Source: Bacillota bacterium
Lineage (GTDB): Bacteria > Bacillota > Clostridia > Lachnospirales > Lachnospiraceae
Direction: 5' to 3'
DNA length: 64,000 nt
Assembly (NCBI GenBank): GCA_023411215.1
Contig: JAEYOY010000058.1
Span: 62,001-126,000 of the forward strand
The notes beneath the pieces were generated by a model, which worked only from the letters and a program-made list of their open reading frames with translations, was not told where the DNA came from and made no database searches. The translations under genes and the position numbers were made by a program. Below, piece by piece: positions 25,342 to 33,767 of the stretch (its first letter is position 1; every line of letters starts with the position of its first letter).

Positions 25342-25791
25342 ATGGATCTTGTGGAAAAATGTCTAAAGTTAACACCCGAACAAAGAGAAGAACTCGTCAA
25401 TGTAAAGGATTTAGCGGATTTAAATGCCTTCGTATCCAAACACAGTATAGAGCTGAGCGAGGAAGAGCTGTTGCCCGCACAGAAGTACATTGAGCACAAC
25501 AAGCTACCGTTGTCGGACTACGATTTAGATATGGTCGCCGGGGGGCAACATAATTATACGAATCATTGCTACTTTTACCCTGATCTATCTTATCAATATG
25601 AGAAAAGATATAAAGAAATCTATTTATTGTGTGATAGGCATCCATGTGACTGTCAATGCTGCTGCAAAGGAACCAGTCGATGCATAGAAGGCAAACATCA
25701 CGTTATAAATGTAGGCAGAAATGAGTATACAGCATATCCTAAAGGTGAATATAATCACATTTCACGACATTACATATATATTCCCAAGTAA
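25342..25791 (+). CDS. Double-glycine leader precursor 2, Cys-rich cargo
   Basis: 149 residues: a 68-residue leader ending LDMVAGG and an 81-residue cargo with eight cysteines, five of them in CDCQCCC (CxCxCCC) plus a nearby HPC. The cargo is also rich in Tyr and His. AAAGGAGA precedes the ATG, 30 bases after precursor 1. The dense Cys/His content suggests disulfides or metal binding rather than a linear peptide (inference). No lanthipeptide synthetase, YcaO or radical SAM enzyme lies in the island. Confidence 0.85.
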   Translation: MDLVEKCLKLTPEQREELVNVKDLADLNAFVSKHSIELSEEELLPAQKYIEHNKLPLSDYDLDMVAGGQHNYTNHCYFYPDLSYQYEKRYKEIYLLCDRHPCDCQCCCKGTSRCIEGKHHVINVGRNEYTAYPKGEYNHISRHYIYIPK

Positions 25792-25848
25792 TGAAATACG
25801 ATTTGCCTTTGCTGTTGTCCTTTTGGTAATGGAGGGAGTGGATGCCAT

Positions 25849-26124
25849 ATGACGACAATTAGACAAATTGAGCGTTACGCCGACATCATGTTTGCCTTTG
25901 AGCCAAAAATACGCTACTTCGCGGAGGTTGAGTCAGCGGAGGGTGCAGTATTCTGTGCTTATGAGGATGGAGAACCCATAGGGCTTGTCTGCCTTAGAAA
26001 ACAGATAAACGCCTTTGACATCGCTTATCTCTATACAAAGGAAACGCATCGGCGGCAAGGTATAGCCGGCAACCTGATGGACCATGCTTTAGATTTTAAC
26101 TTAAAGAAAGGAAGAGGAATTACA
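25849..26124 (+). pseudogene. Truncated GNAT domain, in frame with precursor 3
   Basis: 92 codons from ATG 25849 encode the first half of a GNAT acetyltransferase, through the acetyl-CoA loop THRRQGIAGNLMDHAL, and then run without a stop into the leader of precursor 3. The C-terminal half of the fold is missing. GGAGGGAG lies 11 bases before the ATG. It is probably a decayed acetyltransferase gene whose 3' end was replaced by the precursor, although a real fusion protein cannot be excluded. Confidence 0.6.
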
Positions 26125-26571
26125 ATGACATTAACGGAAAAATTCAAAGAGCTTAAACCAGAGCAAAGAGATGAACTAGCCAACCTAAAGGACTTTACCG
26201 AACTGGATGCATTCACTTCCAAGCATAGCATTGAACTAAGTGAAGAGGAAAAGCTAGAAGCAAAGGAGTATTTAGAAAGTGGCAAGCTGCCCCTGGGCGA
26301 CGATGAACTTGACATGGTTGCTGGCGGCGCCTCCAGACCTAATTATCCTGTGGATGACCAACATCTTCGTGACGGCCGTTATTACCCCTGCAGGAAAGGC
26401 GGCTGTAACTGCATTAGGATAGAACCTCTTTATGCCAAAAGCGAAGAATCCGGCTACTCCAACGAGCTGGGTTGTGAAGCAAAGATCTATAAAGATTGCA
26501 AATGTTATATCTGTAATAAGACATTCCAAGAGATACATATAGGTCCCAACAGTCATGTAGTAATATCATAA
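26125..26571 (+). CDS. Double-glycine leader precursor 3, Cys-rich cargo
   Basis: 148 residues from ATG 26125, which has its own GGAAGAGG site 7 bases upstream even though the frame is open further 5'. The 68-residue leader ends LDMVAGG and is the closest match to precursor 2. The 80-residue cargo has seven cysteines, including CRKGGCNC and CKCYIC, reminiscent of small metal-binding knuckles. Processing and export by the NHLP transporters of this island is the likely fate. Confidence 0.85.
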   Translation: MTLTEKFKELKPEQRDELANLKDFTELDAFTSKHSIELSEEEKLEAKEYLESGKLPLGDDELDMVAGGASRPNYPVDDQHLRDGRYYPCRKGGCNCIRIEPLYAKSEESGYSNELGCEAKIYKDCKCYICNKTFQEIHIGPNSHVVIS

Positions 26572-26583
26572 AGCAGTGTATGG

Positions 26584-26622
26584 GACATAGCGGAATTAAA
26601 TGCATTCGCATCTATGTATACG
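26584..26622 (+). pseudogene. Relic of a fourth leader peptide
   Basis: Thirteen codons just after precursor 3 read DIAELNAFASMYT. This lines up with DLADLNAFVSKHS of precursor 2 and DFTELDAFTSKHS of precursor 3. No start, ribosome site or AGG end is left. Confidence 0.45.
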
Positions 26623-26669
26623 ATGTATGCAATCTATGAACTATAATATGACGAAGGGAGGAGAACGCC

Positions 26670-28955
26670 ATCTCTATCAGATTTAAAATATTGGCCTTTG
26701 TACTTACGTTCATAACATTGCTCGGAGCAGTATTTGTTATGTACTCTATGTATACCACCCATAATTACAAAAGACTTCGTCTCGAGGGCATAGATAGGAC
26801 AGTAGAGTTTGAAACCGAAAAGGTTAATAAGGAGATAGCCCGAATGGAGCTTGGTGCGGTCAGTTTTGCCTCAAGTGGGAAGCTTAGCTATGATGCGCAG
26901 TCCCTTGAGATAGGCGAAGCCTCCGTTCTGGAATATCTCCGTGGCTTTATAGCTGCAGAAGGCGGTGGCTTTTGGTTTGAGCCCTATGGGTATAACCCTG
27001 AAACCTTTCGTTCCGGTGTATACGCATACATTGACCAAAATACCGGAGAGTTTGTTTTAGACCAGTCCCTATATACCGATGGTATTTTAAATCTAGAAGA
27101 TTATGATTATCACGGATTTAACTGGTATGGGGAAATTATCAGTACTGTAACGAAACCCTATCAGGTCGCATGGACAAAACCTTATTATGATGATTCTGGT
27201 TCCTTTAGTCTTATGACTACGGCGGGAGCAGGAATTTTTGATCAGGACGGAAATATAATCGGTGTGTCTACCATTGACTGGAAGATAGAAGACGTGATTG
27301 CTCAGCTTTCAGCAATAAAACCTACTGAAAATAGTTTCGTTCTATTATGTGTACCCGAACAGGACTATATTATCTCCAATACATACACAAGGGGCGGTAC
27401 AGGGGAATCCATAAAAACCCTTGGATGGGATATCAATGCCGATACCTTCACCCTTGATGACGTTACCTACAAGACCTTTGAACGAGTAATGGATAATGGA
27501 TGGTTTTTATCAGTGCAAATTCCAGTAAAGGAGATTTTTGTAGAAATTGAAAGTCAAAACAGACGTTTCTCCTCCATGATAGCCGGTGCATTTCTCGTCT
27601 TGTTACTATTGGCGTCCTATCTCTTGTCCAGGATCATTAACCGTCCACTACGTAAGCTGACGTCCGGTGTGGCACGACTTGGTAATGGCAATCTGGAACA
27701 GCAAATCGATATCGATACCAAGGACGAGATTGGCACGTTAGCAGCGGCCTTCAACAAGATGACCGTTGACTTGAAGGCGTCCATTGAAGAGAGTTCCCGA
27801 GAGCGAGCAGAGAAAGAGCGCATAGGCGCAGAACTGGACGTGGCAACAAAAATACAAGCCGGTATGCTGCCCTGTATTTTTCCGGCCTTCCCCCACAGAC
27901 ATGAATTTGACCTATACGCCACGATGCTACCGGCTAAGGAAGTAGGGGGTGACTTCTATGATTTCTTTTTGATCGACGAGAATACGCTGGCAATCGTGAT
28001 TGCAGATGTTTCAGGCAAGGGTGTTCCTGCTGCGCTATTCATGGTTATCACAAAAACATTGATCAAAAACAACTCACAGTCCGGCAAAAGTCCAAAGGAA
28101 GTATTCGAAACGGTAAACAATATCCTTTGTGAGAACAATGAAGCCGGTATGTTTGTAACGGCGTTTTTGGGGTATCTTCATATCCCGAGCGGCCGTTTTA
28201 CCTTCGTCAATGCCGGCCACAATCCACCGCTTCTACGCTCCAATGGATATTTTAATTGGCTCAAGGCAAAGCATGGGTTTGTTCTCGCAGGCATGGAAGA
28301 CGTCTTATACACGCAGGACGAGATTCTTCTCCAGCAAGGTGATGAACTATTCCTATACACCGACGGTGTAACGGAGGCTGTGAATGATAGGAATGAGCTG
28401 TTTGGGGACATGCCTTTACTTGAAGCAGTAAATAACTTTGGTGATTTGTCCTTAAAGGAGCTTACCTTATCGATCAAGCAAGAAATCGATCAATTTGCGG
28501 ATGGAGCTGAGCAGGCGGATGATATTACCATCCTGGTACTGCGATATAAAGGAGAACAGAGGATGAACGAGCTTTCCATCGAGGCTAAATCAGAAAATCT
28601 TGACACGGTTTTAGATTTTATCAACACACAGATTGGGGACTGCCCCGGTAAAATTCAAAACCAGATAGGAATTGCTGTGGATGAGATCTTTTCCAATATT
28701 GCCCGTTACGCGTATCATCCGGGAGTAGGTGGCGCTACGGTACGTATCGTTGTAGGAGAAGATATTATGATAGAATTTGAGGACGCTGGTACAGCGTATA
28801 ACCCGCTATCCTCAGACGACCCGGATGTTTCTCTGCCGGCAGAGGAACGCAAGATCGGCGGCCTTGGAATATTGCTGGTGAAAAACCTCATGGATTCGGT
28901 AGAATATTGGCGGGAGGGTGAAAAAAATATTCTTGTAATAAAAAAGAAGCTGTAA
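26670..28955 (+). CDS. Membrane SpoIIE phosphatase with C-terminal RsbW-like kinase domain
   Basis: 761 residues if translation begins at ATC 26670, which lies 6 bases after GGGAGGAG and gives the N-terminus SIRFKILAFVLTF; the first standard start in frame (TTG 26691) is 27 bases from that site. In order: a membrane helix, a Cache-like outer sensor (to about 295), a second helix, HAMP, a PP2C/SpoIIE domain (EVGGDFYDFF, ADVSGKGVPAALF, ADDITILVL) and a HATPase domain (IAVDEIFSNIARYAY, GGLGILLVKNL). It could both phosphorylate and dephosphorylate the STAS protein at 19331. Confidence 0.9.
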   Translation: MSIRFKILAFVLTFITLLGAVFVMYSMYTTHNYKRLRLEGIDRTVEFETEKVNKEIARMELGAVSFASSGKLSYDAQSLEIGEASVLEYLRGFIAAEGGGFWFEPYGYNPETFRSGVYAYIDQNTGEFVLDQSLYTDGILNLEDYDYHGFNWYGEIISTVTKPYQVAWTKPYYDDSGSFSLMTTAGAGIFDQDGNIIGVSTIDWKIEDVIAQLSAIKPTENSFVLLCVPEQDYIISNTYTRGGTGESIKTLGWDINADTFTLDDVTYKTFERVMDNGWFLSVQIPVKEIFVEIESQNRRFSSMIAGAFLVLLLLASYLLSRIINRPLRKLTSGVARLGNGNLEQQIDIDTKDEIGTLAAAFNKMTVDLKASIEESSRERAEKERIGAELDVATKIQAGMLPCIFPAFPHRHEFDLYATMLPAKEVGGDFYDFFLIDENTLAIVIADVSGKGVPAALFMVITKTLIKNNSQSGKSPKEVFETVNNILCENNEAGMFVTAFLGYLHIPSGRFTFVNAGHNPPLLRSNGYFNWLKAKHGFVLAGMEDVLYTQDEILLQQGDELFLYTDGVTEAVNDRNELFGDMPLLEAVNNFGDLSLKELTLSIKQEIDQFADGAEQADDITILVLRYKGEQRMNELSIEAKSENLDTVLDFINTQIGDCPGKIQNQIGIAVDEIFSNIARYAYHPGVGGATVRIVVGEDIMIEFEDAGTAYNPLSSDDPDVSLPAEERKIGGLGILLVKNLMDSVEYWREGEKNILVIKKKL

Positions 28956-29096
28956 GTAAGTCCATGAGATAAATATATTCATTGGCTATACCATACAAGC
29001 CCTCTGCTATAAGGTAATAAGGAAAACATCCACAAGCTATAAAGTAAGTTTATATCTCATCACCCTGTATGATTACATAATCCCGCTCATAATATC

Positions 29097-29122
29097 AGCC
29101 TTCATCCTCTGTGATGAAGGCT
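29097..29122. terminator. Hairpin between SpoIIE and GNAT genes
   Basis: AGCCTTCATC (29097-29106) and GATGAAGGCT (29113-29122) form a perfect 10-bp stem between the convergent genes. The T-runs are poor, so termination is only probable. Confidence 0.55.
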
Positions 29123-29207
29123 ATTCTATTCCGTGCTAGTGAAAGAGGTGGGAGTAATTAAAATCAATTTGCTTATTATTGGAATATCGCACTTACATAA
29201 TCGTACA

Positions 29208-30062
29208 TTATAAGCTCAGAAGCATTTCATATTGATCCACGGTATTTACAAATCCTGCATCCAGCAAGAAACGCTTCATCCCTTCATCCCTACCATCTAC
29301 ATTAAGGACAGCGACCTTCTCTACCCCTGTATTGTCCATTAGATCAGTAATAATACTGCTGGCAATTCCCCTGCGCCTATATCGTTTATCCACTGCTATT
29401 TGGGCTATGTCTCCGGTTCTTTTGTCTATTATTCCATATCCCGCTATGATCCCACCAACCCTTACAACCGAATATCTGAATGCCTCAGCAAGTGCATTAA
29501 CAGAAGCAGCAGAATTCTGCCAGGAGGGCATATAATCCCAAAAGCTTGCAATAATATCCCATTCGGCATCATCGATTCGTTCAACTGACTCTACCTTATA
29601 TGTCACTCTTGGGTGATACATAAGCTTATCGATTTGAAAACATGAGAATTCTCTTACCACCTCAAACCCTTGTTTCTTATATAACTGAAAGGCTGTGGTG
29701 TTTGTTTGAAGAACTTCCAGCAGATATTGTTCTATCCCCTTTGCTTTCAACAGATCCTTGAGGTTAGTAAGCAAGTTACTTGTTATCCCTTGTTTTCTAT
29801 ACTCATTAATAACTCCCGTTCCAAGATCATAGGCCGTTGATTTGCCGTTCCAGTCGCGAATACCATTGAGAACAAATCCTACTAATATTTCACCTTTAAA
29901 TGCACCAACAGATATGCTTGGAGCATATCCTCTTCTCTGAAGCATAGCTTTAAATTTCCACATTGGTATATCAAATTTTATCTGATAATCAGAAAACGCT
30001 TCTACAAATGCTTTCTGTAATACTTCTATTTCTGTATTATCTAAAGTTTTATACTGAAACAT
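29208..30062 (-). CDS. GNAT acetyltransferase, two-domain
   Basis: 284 residues. The first GNAT domain (about 1-145) has the acetyl-CoA loop NEYRKQGITSNLL and QLYKKQGFEVV. The second half (about 165-284) carries another loop, DKRYRRRGIASSIIT. Tandem-GNAT proteins of this size are common in Firmicutes and their substrates are mostly unknown. GGAGAAG lies before the ATG. It is an isolated gene. Confidence 0.88.
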   Translation of the reverse strand: MFQYKTLDNTEIEVLQKAFVEAFSDYQIKFDIPMWKFKAMLQRRGYAPSISVGAFKGEILVGFVLNGIRDWNGKSTAYDLGTGVINEYRKQGITSNLLTNLKDLLKAKGIEQYLLEVLQTNTTAFQLYKKQGFEVVREFSCFQIDKLMYHPRVTYKVESVERIDDAEWDIIASFWDYMPSWQNSAASVNALAEAFRYSVVRVGGIIAGYGIIDKRTGDIAQIAVDKRYRRRGIASSIITDLMDNTGVEKVAVLNVDGRDEGMKRFLLDAGFVNTVDQYEMLLSL

Positions 30063-30619
30063 ATCTTCTCCAACCCTTCTGAACTACTTATAGTAATCAA
30101 ATAATATGGCTATAACTTCTCACTACCATTTTAATGCATTCTTACTTATAAATCTATAATATTTGTACTTAATTTTCCATCCTTACATCAAGCATACAAC
30201 GCCATTCGTAGCCTTCCTGAAGCTTATGTTTACTATTATATTTACATTACAAGACTTATTTTCCATATAAAATCATTAAGAGGCAACACCATTAATCTTA
30301 ACGAAAATGGTAGTGCCTCATTATTTGTTATTCAAACTTCTTTCCAATATTACATTAACAATAATAAAGTAGATAAAACCACTAGTGAGATGATAGATAA
30401 TTTAAGTAGGGTAATGAATATATGTGAGAATAGCCAATTATATTATAACTGATTACAAAAGGAGTTTTGATGATTCTCTAATTATTTTTGAGAAAGATAA
30501 AGTATCAATATAAAAACCACCTTCCGAATGAGATAAAACTAATTCTCATCCGAGAGGTGGTATGTATTACCAAGGCACTTTATTAATCAATGCCGTTTCA
30601 TATTTTCTTACCATCTGAA
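30063..30619. other. Intergenic region upstream of the GNAT gene
   Basis: 557 AT-rich bases with no supported gene. It holds an imperfect hairpin at 30280-30317 (AGGCA...ACCATT / AATGGT...TGCCT) and the dgoK terminator at 30511-30561. Confidence 0.55.
30511..30561 (-). terminator. Terminator of the sugar-acid operon
   Basis: ACCACCT (30516-30522) and AGGTGGT (30555-30561) close a longer imperfect stem that includes CCGAATGAG/CTCATCCG. On the minus strand it is followed by TTTTTATATT. Confidence 0.7.
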
Positions 30620-31630
30620 CTATACAATGTTGCGATTATCTGCAATTAAATAGGCTCCTATTGCTGACATTGGCTCCATATTATCAGATTCATGATTAAT
30701 AATTTTCTTAAATGTATTGTCATACTCTAGCAAATCTACAAATGCTTGTCTCAATGGGTTTTTACCCGCAACAATTACCATTGTATTATCACTAATTTTT
30801 AAAGTAGATGTTTTTTTAAGAGCATATATGTCATTTTGAAGCATACATCCCAATATATAGTTCGCTACTTTTTCTTTTTCCGATATTAAGAATTGATTTA
30901 ATATCCTTCCAGAAAAGCAAGCACGACTTAAGCCCACTTTATTCGCATTATTAAATCCTTTAATAACCATATCCTTGCAATAATTATTGCCAACAAAATT
31001 TGATCCAACAGCATCAGCAATAATTGTATTATATGTGATAGCAGATAATAATTCTCCGGATATCGTAGTTAGACATCCACTAATTTTCCCTTGGTTATTC
31101 ACCGCTACGATCTTCGTATGCGATCCAGGTAATATCAATACGAGAGGTTCACCAGTAAAATATTTATCAATCAAATAAATGCTTTCAACTTCTTCTCCTC
31201 TCATAATATCCATTTCTTCATAATTACTTAAATTAACATCATAGCAATTATTCTTAATACCTGGGATGAACCATATCGGAACAGGACATACATCTTCTAA
31301 CAAAACGGATTGAATAGATTTTGCCAATTCTTCTTTACCCACAGGTGCAAGAACATGGGGAATTTCAACTAGTCCAACATTTGAAGTTATCATACCACTT
31401 GCAACTATACTTTTAATATCATCATAACCTAGTCCATTTCTTAACAAAAGGTTATTTAAGCATTTTGTTACTGTTTTTTTTAATAATGTATTATTTCCAT
31501 CAATAGCAGTATTTCGAACACCAACTTCATATACTTCTTTATCTATATAGTTACGCTTCTCATCCCAAAGTATAACCCTGGTGTTCGTTGTCCCGCAATC
31601 AATGGTAATAATATAACTCATTTTACTCAT
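30620..31630 (-). CDS. dgoK: 2-dehydro-3-deoxygalactonokinase DgoK
   Basis: 336 residues. The ASKHA-fold phosphate loop TIDCGTTNTRVILWD is at the start, and GSHTKIV is in the middle, as in DgoK. The enzyme phosphorylates 2-dehydro-3-deoxygalactonate at O6 for aldol cleavage. It is the last gene of the operon, 48 bases after the KDPG-type aldolase. The sister kinase for gluconate-derived KDG belongs to another fold (PfkB), so this points to galactonate-type intermediates. ATG 31630 is used; ATG 31621 is also possible. Confidence 0.88.
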   Translation of the reverse strand: MSKMSYIITIDCGTTNTRVILWDEKRNYIDKEVYEVGVRNTAIDGNNTLLKKTVTKCLNNLLLRNGLGYDDIKSIVASGMITSNVGLVEIPHVLAPVGKEELAKSIQSVLLEDVCPVPIWFIPGIKNNCYDVNLSNYEEMDIMRGEEVESIYLIDKYFTGEPLVLILPGSHTKIVAVNNQGKISGCLTTISGELLSAITYNTIIADAVGSNFVGNNYCKDMVIKGFNNANKVGLSRACFSGRILNQFLISEKEKVANYILGCMLQNDIYALKKTSTLKISDNTMVIVAGKNPLRQAFVDLLEYDNTFKKIINHESDNMEPMSAIGAYLIADNRNIV

Positions 31631-31678
31631 GATTGTCCCAACTTTCGCTATATAAAATCATCAGATCTGTCGTTTAAT

Positions 31679-32329
31679 TTATTCACTTATTAACTGGGTA
31701 AATTGCCTTGCTAGGTCTGTGATTTCTTTAAACTTACCTTCTTTAATCAGTTTTGGATTAACTAAATTTGATCCTAGTCCAATCACGTTAATGCCTATCG
31801 CTAGAAAATCCCTAATATTGTTAATACCTACACCTCCAACTGCAGTCATAGGTATATGGCTTAATGGCGCTTTTATTGATTTTAAATAGCTAATACCCAA
31901 ATCTCCAGCAGGAAATACCTTAATGTAATCAGCACCATAGCTATACGCTAATTCTATCTCGGTCGGAGTTAATGCTCCCGGTATGGACACCAAGCCTAAT
32001 TCATTCGCATATTGAATAATCTCTTTATTCATAACAGCGGATAAAATGAATTCTGCTCCTACATTGTATGCCGCATCAACCTGCTCTCTAGTAAGAACCG
32101 TCCCGGCACCAACCCTCATCCTATCACCAAATTCACCTTTGACCATCTCAATAGCCATTTGAGTATCCTCAATACAGGAAGGAGATTTTTGATTAAAGGT
32201 TATTTCTAATAGCCTGATACCACCTTCGTATAGGGCTTTTGTGGTATCCAAAATATATTTCTTCTCGATTCCTCTTACGATGGCAATAATTTTATACTGA
32301 TCGATATCTTCCTTAACATATTGCTTCAT
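31679..32329 (-). CDS. eda: 2-dehydro-3-deoxy-6-phosphogalactonate/gluconate aldolase
   Basis: 216 residues, the normal class I KDPG/KDPGal aldolase length. The Schiff-base lysine is in YIKVFPAGDLG, with RLLEITFN and RVGAGTVL as the other active-site strands. It splits the 6-phosphate into pyruvate and glyceraldehyde 3-phosphate. The neighbouring DgoK kinase makes the galacto form (DgoA role) the more likely substrate. GGAAGGA precedes the ATG, 18 bases after the importer ATPase gene. Confidence 0.9.
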   Translation of the reverse strand: MKQYVKEDIDQYKIIAIVRGIEKKYILDTTKALYEGGIRLLEITFNQKSPSCIEDTQMAIEMVKGEFGDRMRVGAGTVLTREQVDAAYNVGAEFILSAVMNKEIIQYANELGLVSIPGALTPTEIELAYSYGADYIKVFPAGDLGISYLKSIKAPLSHIPMTAVGGVGINNIRDFLAIGINVIGLGSNLVNPKLIKEGKFKEITDLARQFTQLISE

Positions 32330-32347
32330 TTGAAAATCCTTCCTTGC

Positions 32348-33052
32348 TTATAGTCCCAAATAAGCCCTCTTCACGTCTTCATTCTTCATAAGCTCACCTG
32401 AGGTTCCTTCTATAACTACTTTACCAGTTTCAATAACATATCCTCTCTGCGCAACCTTTAAAGTAGCCAATAGATTTTGTTCAATAATCAAGATTGACAT
32501 ACCGGTATCTCTAATTCTGCTAATGATTTCGAAGACCTCATCTACAACGATAGGGGCAAGACCAAGTGATGGTTCATCAAGCATTAAGAGGTCAGGCTCC
32601 ATAATTAATGCACGTGCAATTGCAAGCATCTGTTGTTCACCACCGGAAAGAGATCCTGCAATCTGATTTTGTCTTTGCTTTAGCTTAGGGAATGTTTCAA
32701 ATGCTTTTTCAATATTTTCTTTTCTTCTACTTTTTACCCTCTTGTCATAGCCACCAAGTATCAGGTTGTCCATAACAGAAAGTGTCCCTAAAACACCTCT
32801 GCCCTGAGGTATATGAGCGATACCAACGGAAGATCTTTTTGTAGTTGGCATACTAAGCAGATCTTCACCTTTAAAAATTACATTTCCATTGGTGATTGGA
32901 AGAAAACCAGAAATCACTCTTAGTAAGGAGGTTTTACCTGCACCGTTAGAACCAACCAGAGCGACGCACTCACCTTTTTTTACATTAATAGAGACATCAA
33001 ATAAAACCTGTAAATCGCCATAACCGGCACTAACATTCTCAAGTTTAAGCAT
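32348..33052 (-). CDS. livF: HAAT-type importer ATPase, LivF-like
   Basis: 234 residues from ATG 33052, which has GGAGGTGG 5 bases upstream; the frame also opens at a GTG inside that site. Walker A GSNGAGKTS, signature SLSGGEQQML and LLMLDEPSLGLAP are present. It overlaps the livG-like gene by 8 bases. The family is named for branched-chain amino acids, but this operon continues into sugar-acid catabolism, so the substrate here may be an aldonate (inference). Confidence 0.9.
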   Translation of the reverse strand: MLKLENVSAGYGDLQVLFDVSINVKKGECVALVGSNGAGKTSLLRVISGFLPITNGNVIFKGEDLLSMPTTKRSSVGIAHIPQGRGVLGTLSVMDNLILGGYDKRVKSRRKENIEKAFETFPKLKQRQNQIAGSLSGGEQQMLAIARALIMEPDLLMLDEPSLGLAPIVVDEVFEIISRIRDTGMSILIIEQNLLATLKVAQRGYVIETGKVVIEGTSGELMKNEDVKRAYLGL

Positions 33053-33767
33053 TTGATCCACCTCCTAGATAGGCTTTGATTACCATTGGATTATTCATTA
33101 CATCCTCCGGAGCACCCTGGCAAATCAATTTTCCTTCATTTAGAACAACAAGTCTACTGCAAAGCTTAACTACTGCTTTCATTACGTGCTCTATAAATAA
33201 AATTGTAATTCCAGTTTCATTAATACGTTTTACTAATTCAACACTATGATCAATTTCACAAGGATTTAAGCCTGCCATAACTTCATCTAGCATGATAACC
33301 TTAGGATCGGTAGCTAAAATTCTTGCCATATCAAGCCATTTTCTTCTCTCAATAGGAAGCTTCTCGCTTAGCCAATCCTTGACTTCTAATAGATCTGTAA
33401 GCTCAAGAATCTCCATTACCTTTTTATCTGCTTCTTGATAGGACATTTTTTGAATTGCTATCGTAAACACACTTTCATAGATTGTTAATCCGGTAAAAGG
33501 CTTGGGGGATTGAAAGGTTCGTCCAATACCGATTCTAGATCTGTTCGGAATACTCAGCTTATTAATGTTCCTTCCTTCAAATAAAATATCTCCGGAATCC
33601 TGTTTATAAACACCACTAATTAAATTAACACAAGTGGATTTACCAGAACCATTAGGGCCAATCAGTCCTAATATTTCACCCTGATATACTTCAAAGCCAA
33701 CATCATTTATGGCATGTACACCACCAAATGATTTTTGAAGATTATTTAGCTTCAATTGTGTTACCAT
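33045..33767 (-). CDS. livG: HAAT-type importer ATPase, LivG-like
   Basis: 240 residues. Walker A GPNGSGKST. The signature region reads KLPIERRKWLDMARIL rather than the canonical LSGGQ-like motif, and Walker B ends in MLDEVMAGLNP (LDEV, not LDEP). I recall this variant from a subset of HAAT importers, so it is not evidence of decay. It overlaps the upstream livM-like gene by 26 bases. GAGGAGGG lies before the ATG. Confidence 0.9.
   Translation of the reverse strand: MVTQLKLNNLQKSFGGVHAINDVGFEVYQGEILGLIGPNGSGKSTCVNLISGVYKQDSGDILFEGRNINKLSIPNRSRIGIGRTFQSPKPFTGLTIYESVFTIAIQKMSYQEADKKVMEILELTDLLEVKDWLSEKLPIERRKWLDMARILATDPKVIMLDEVMAGLNPCEIDHSVELVKRINETGITILFIEHVMKAVVKLCSRLVVLNEGKLICQGAPEDVMNNPMVIKAYLGGGSNA

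Noticed and set aside
25342..26571. Precursors as lanthipeptide, lasso or thiopeptide substrates
   Set aside because: No LanM/LanB, YcaO, cyclase or radical SAM maturase is encoded in the island, and the cargoes are 80-residue Cys-rich domains.
16571..30215. Similar short stretches near 16571 and 30190 (CAACGCC..TTCGTA.CCTTCC)
   Set aside because: Reversed, both read like an EGYE...C.. coding fragment, but about 30 bases each is too short to separate a gene relic from chance.
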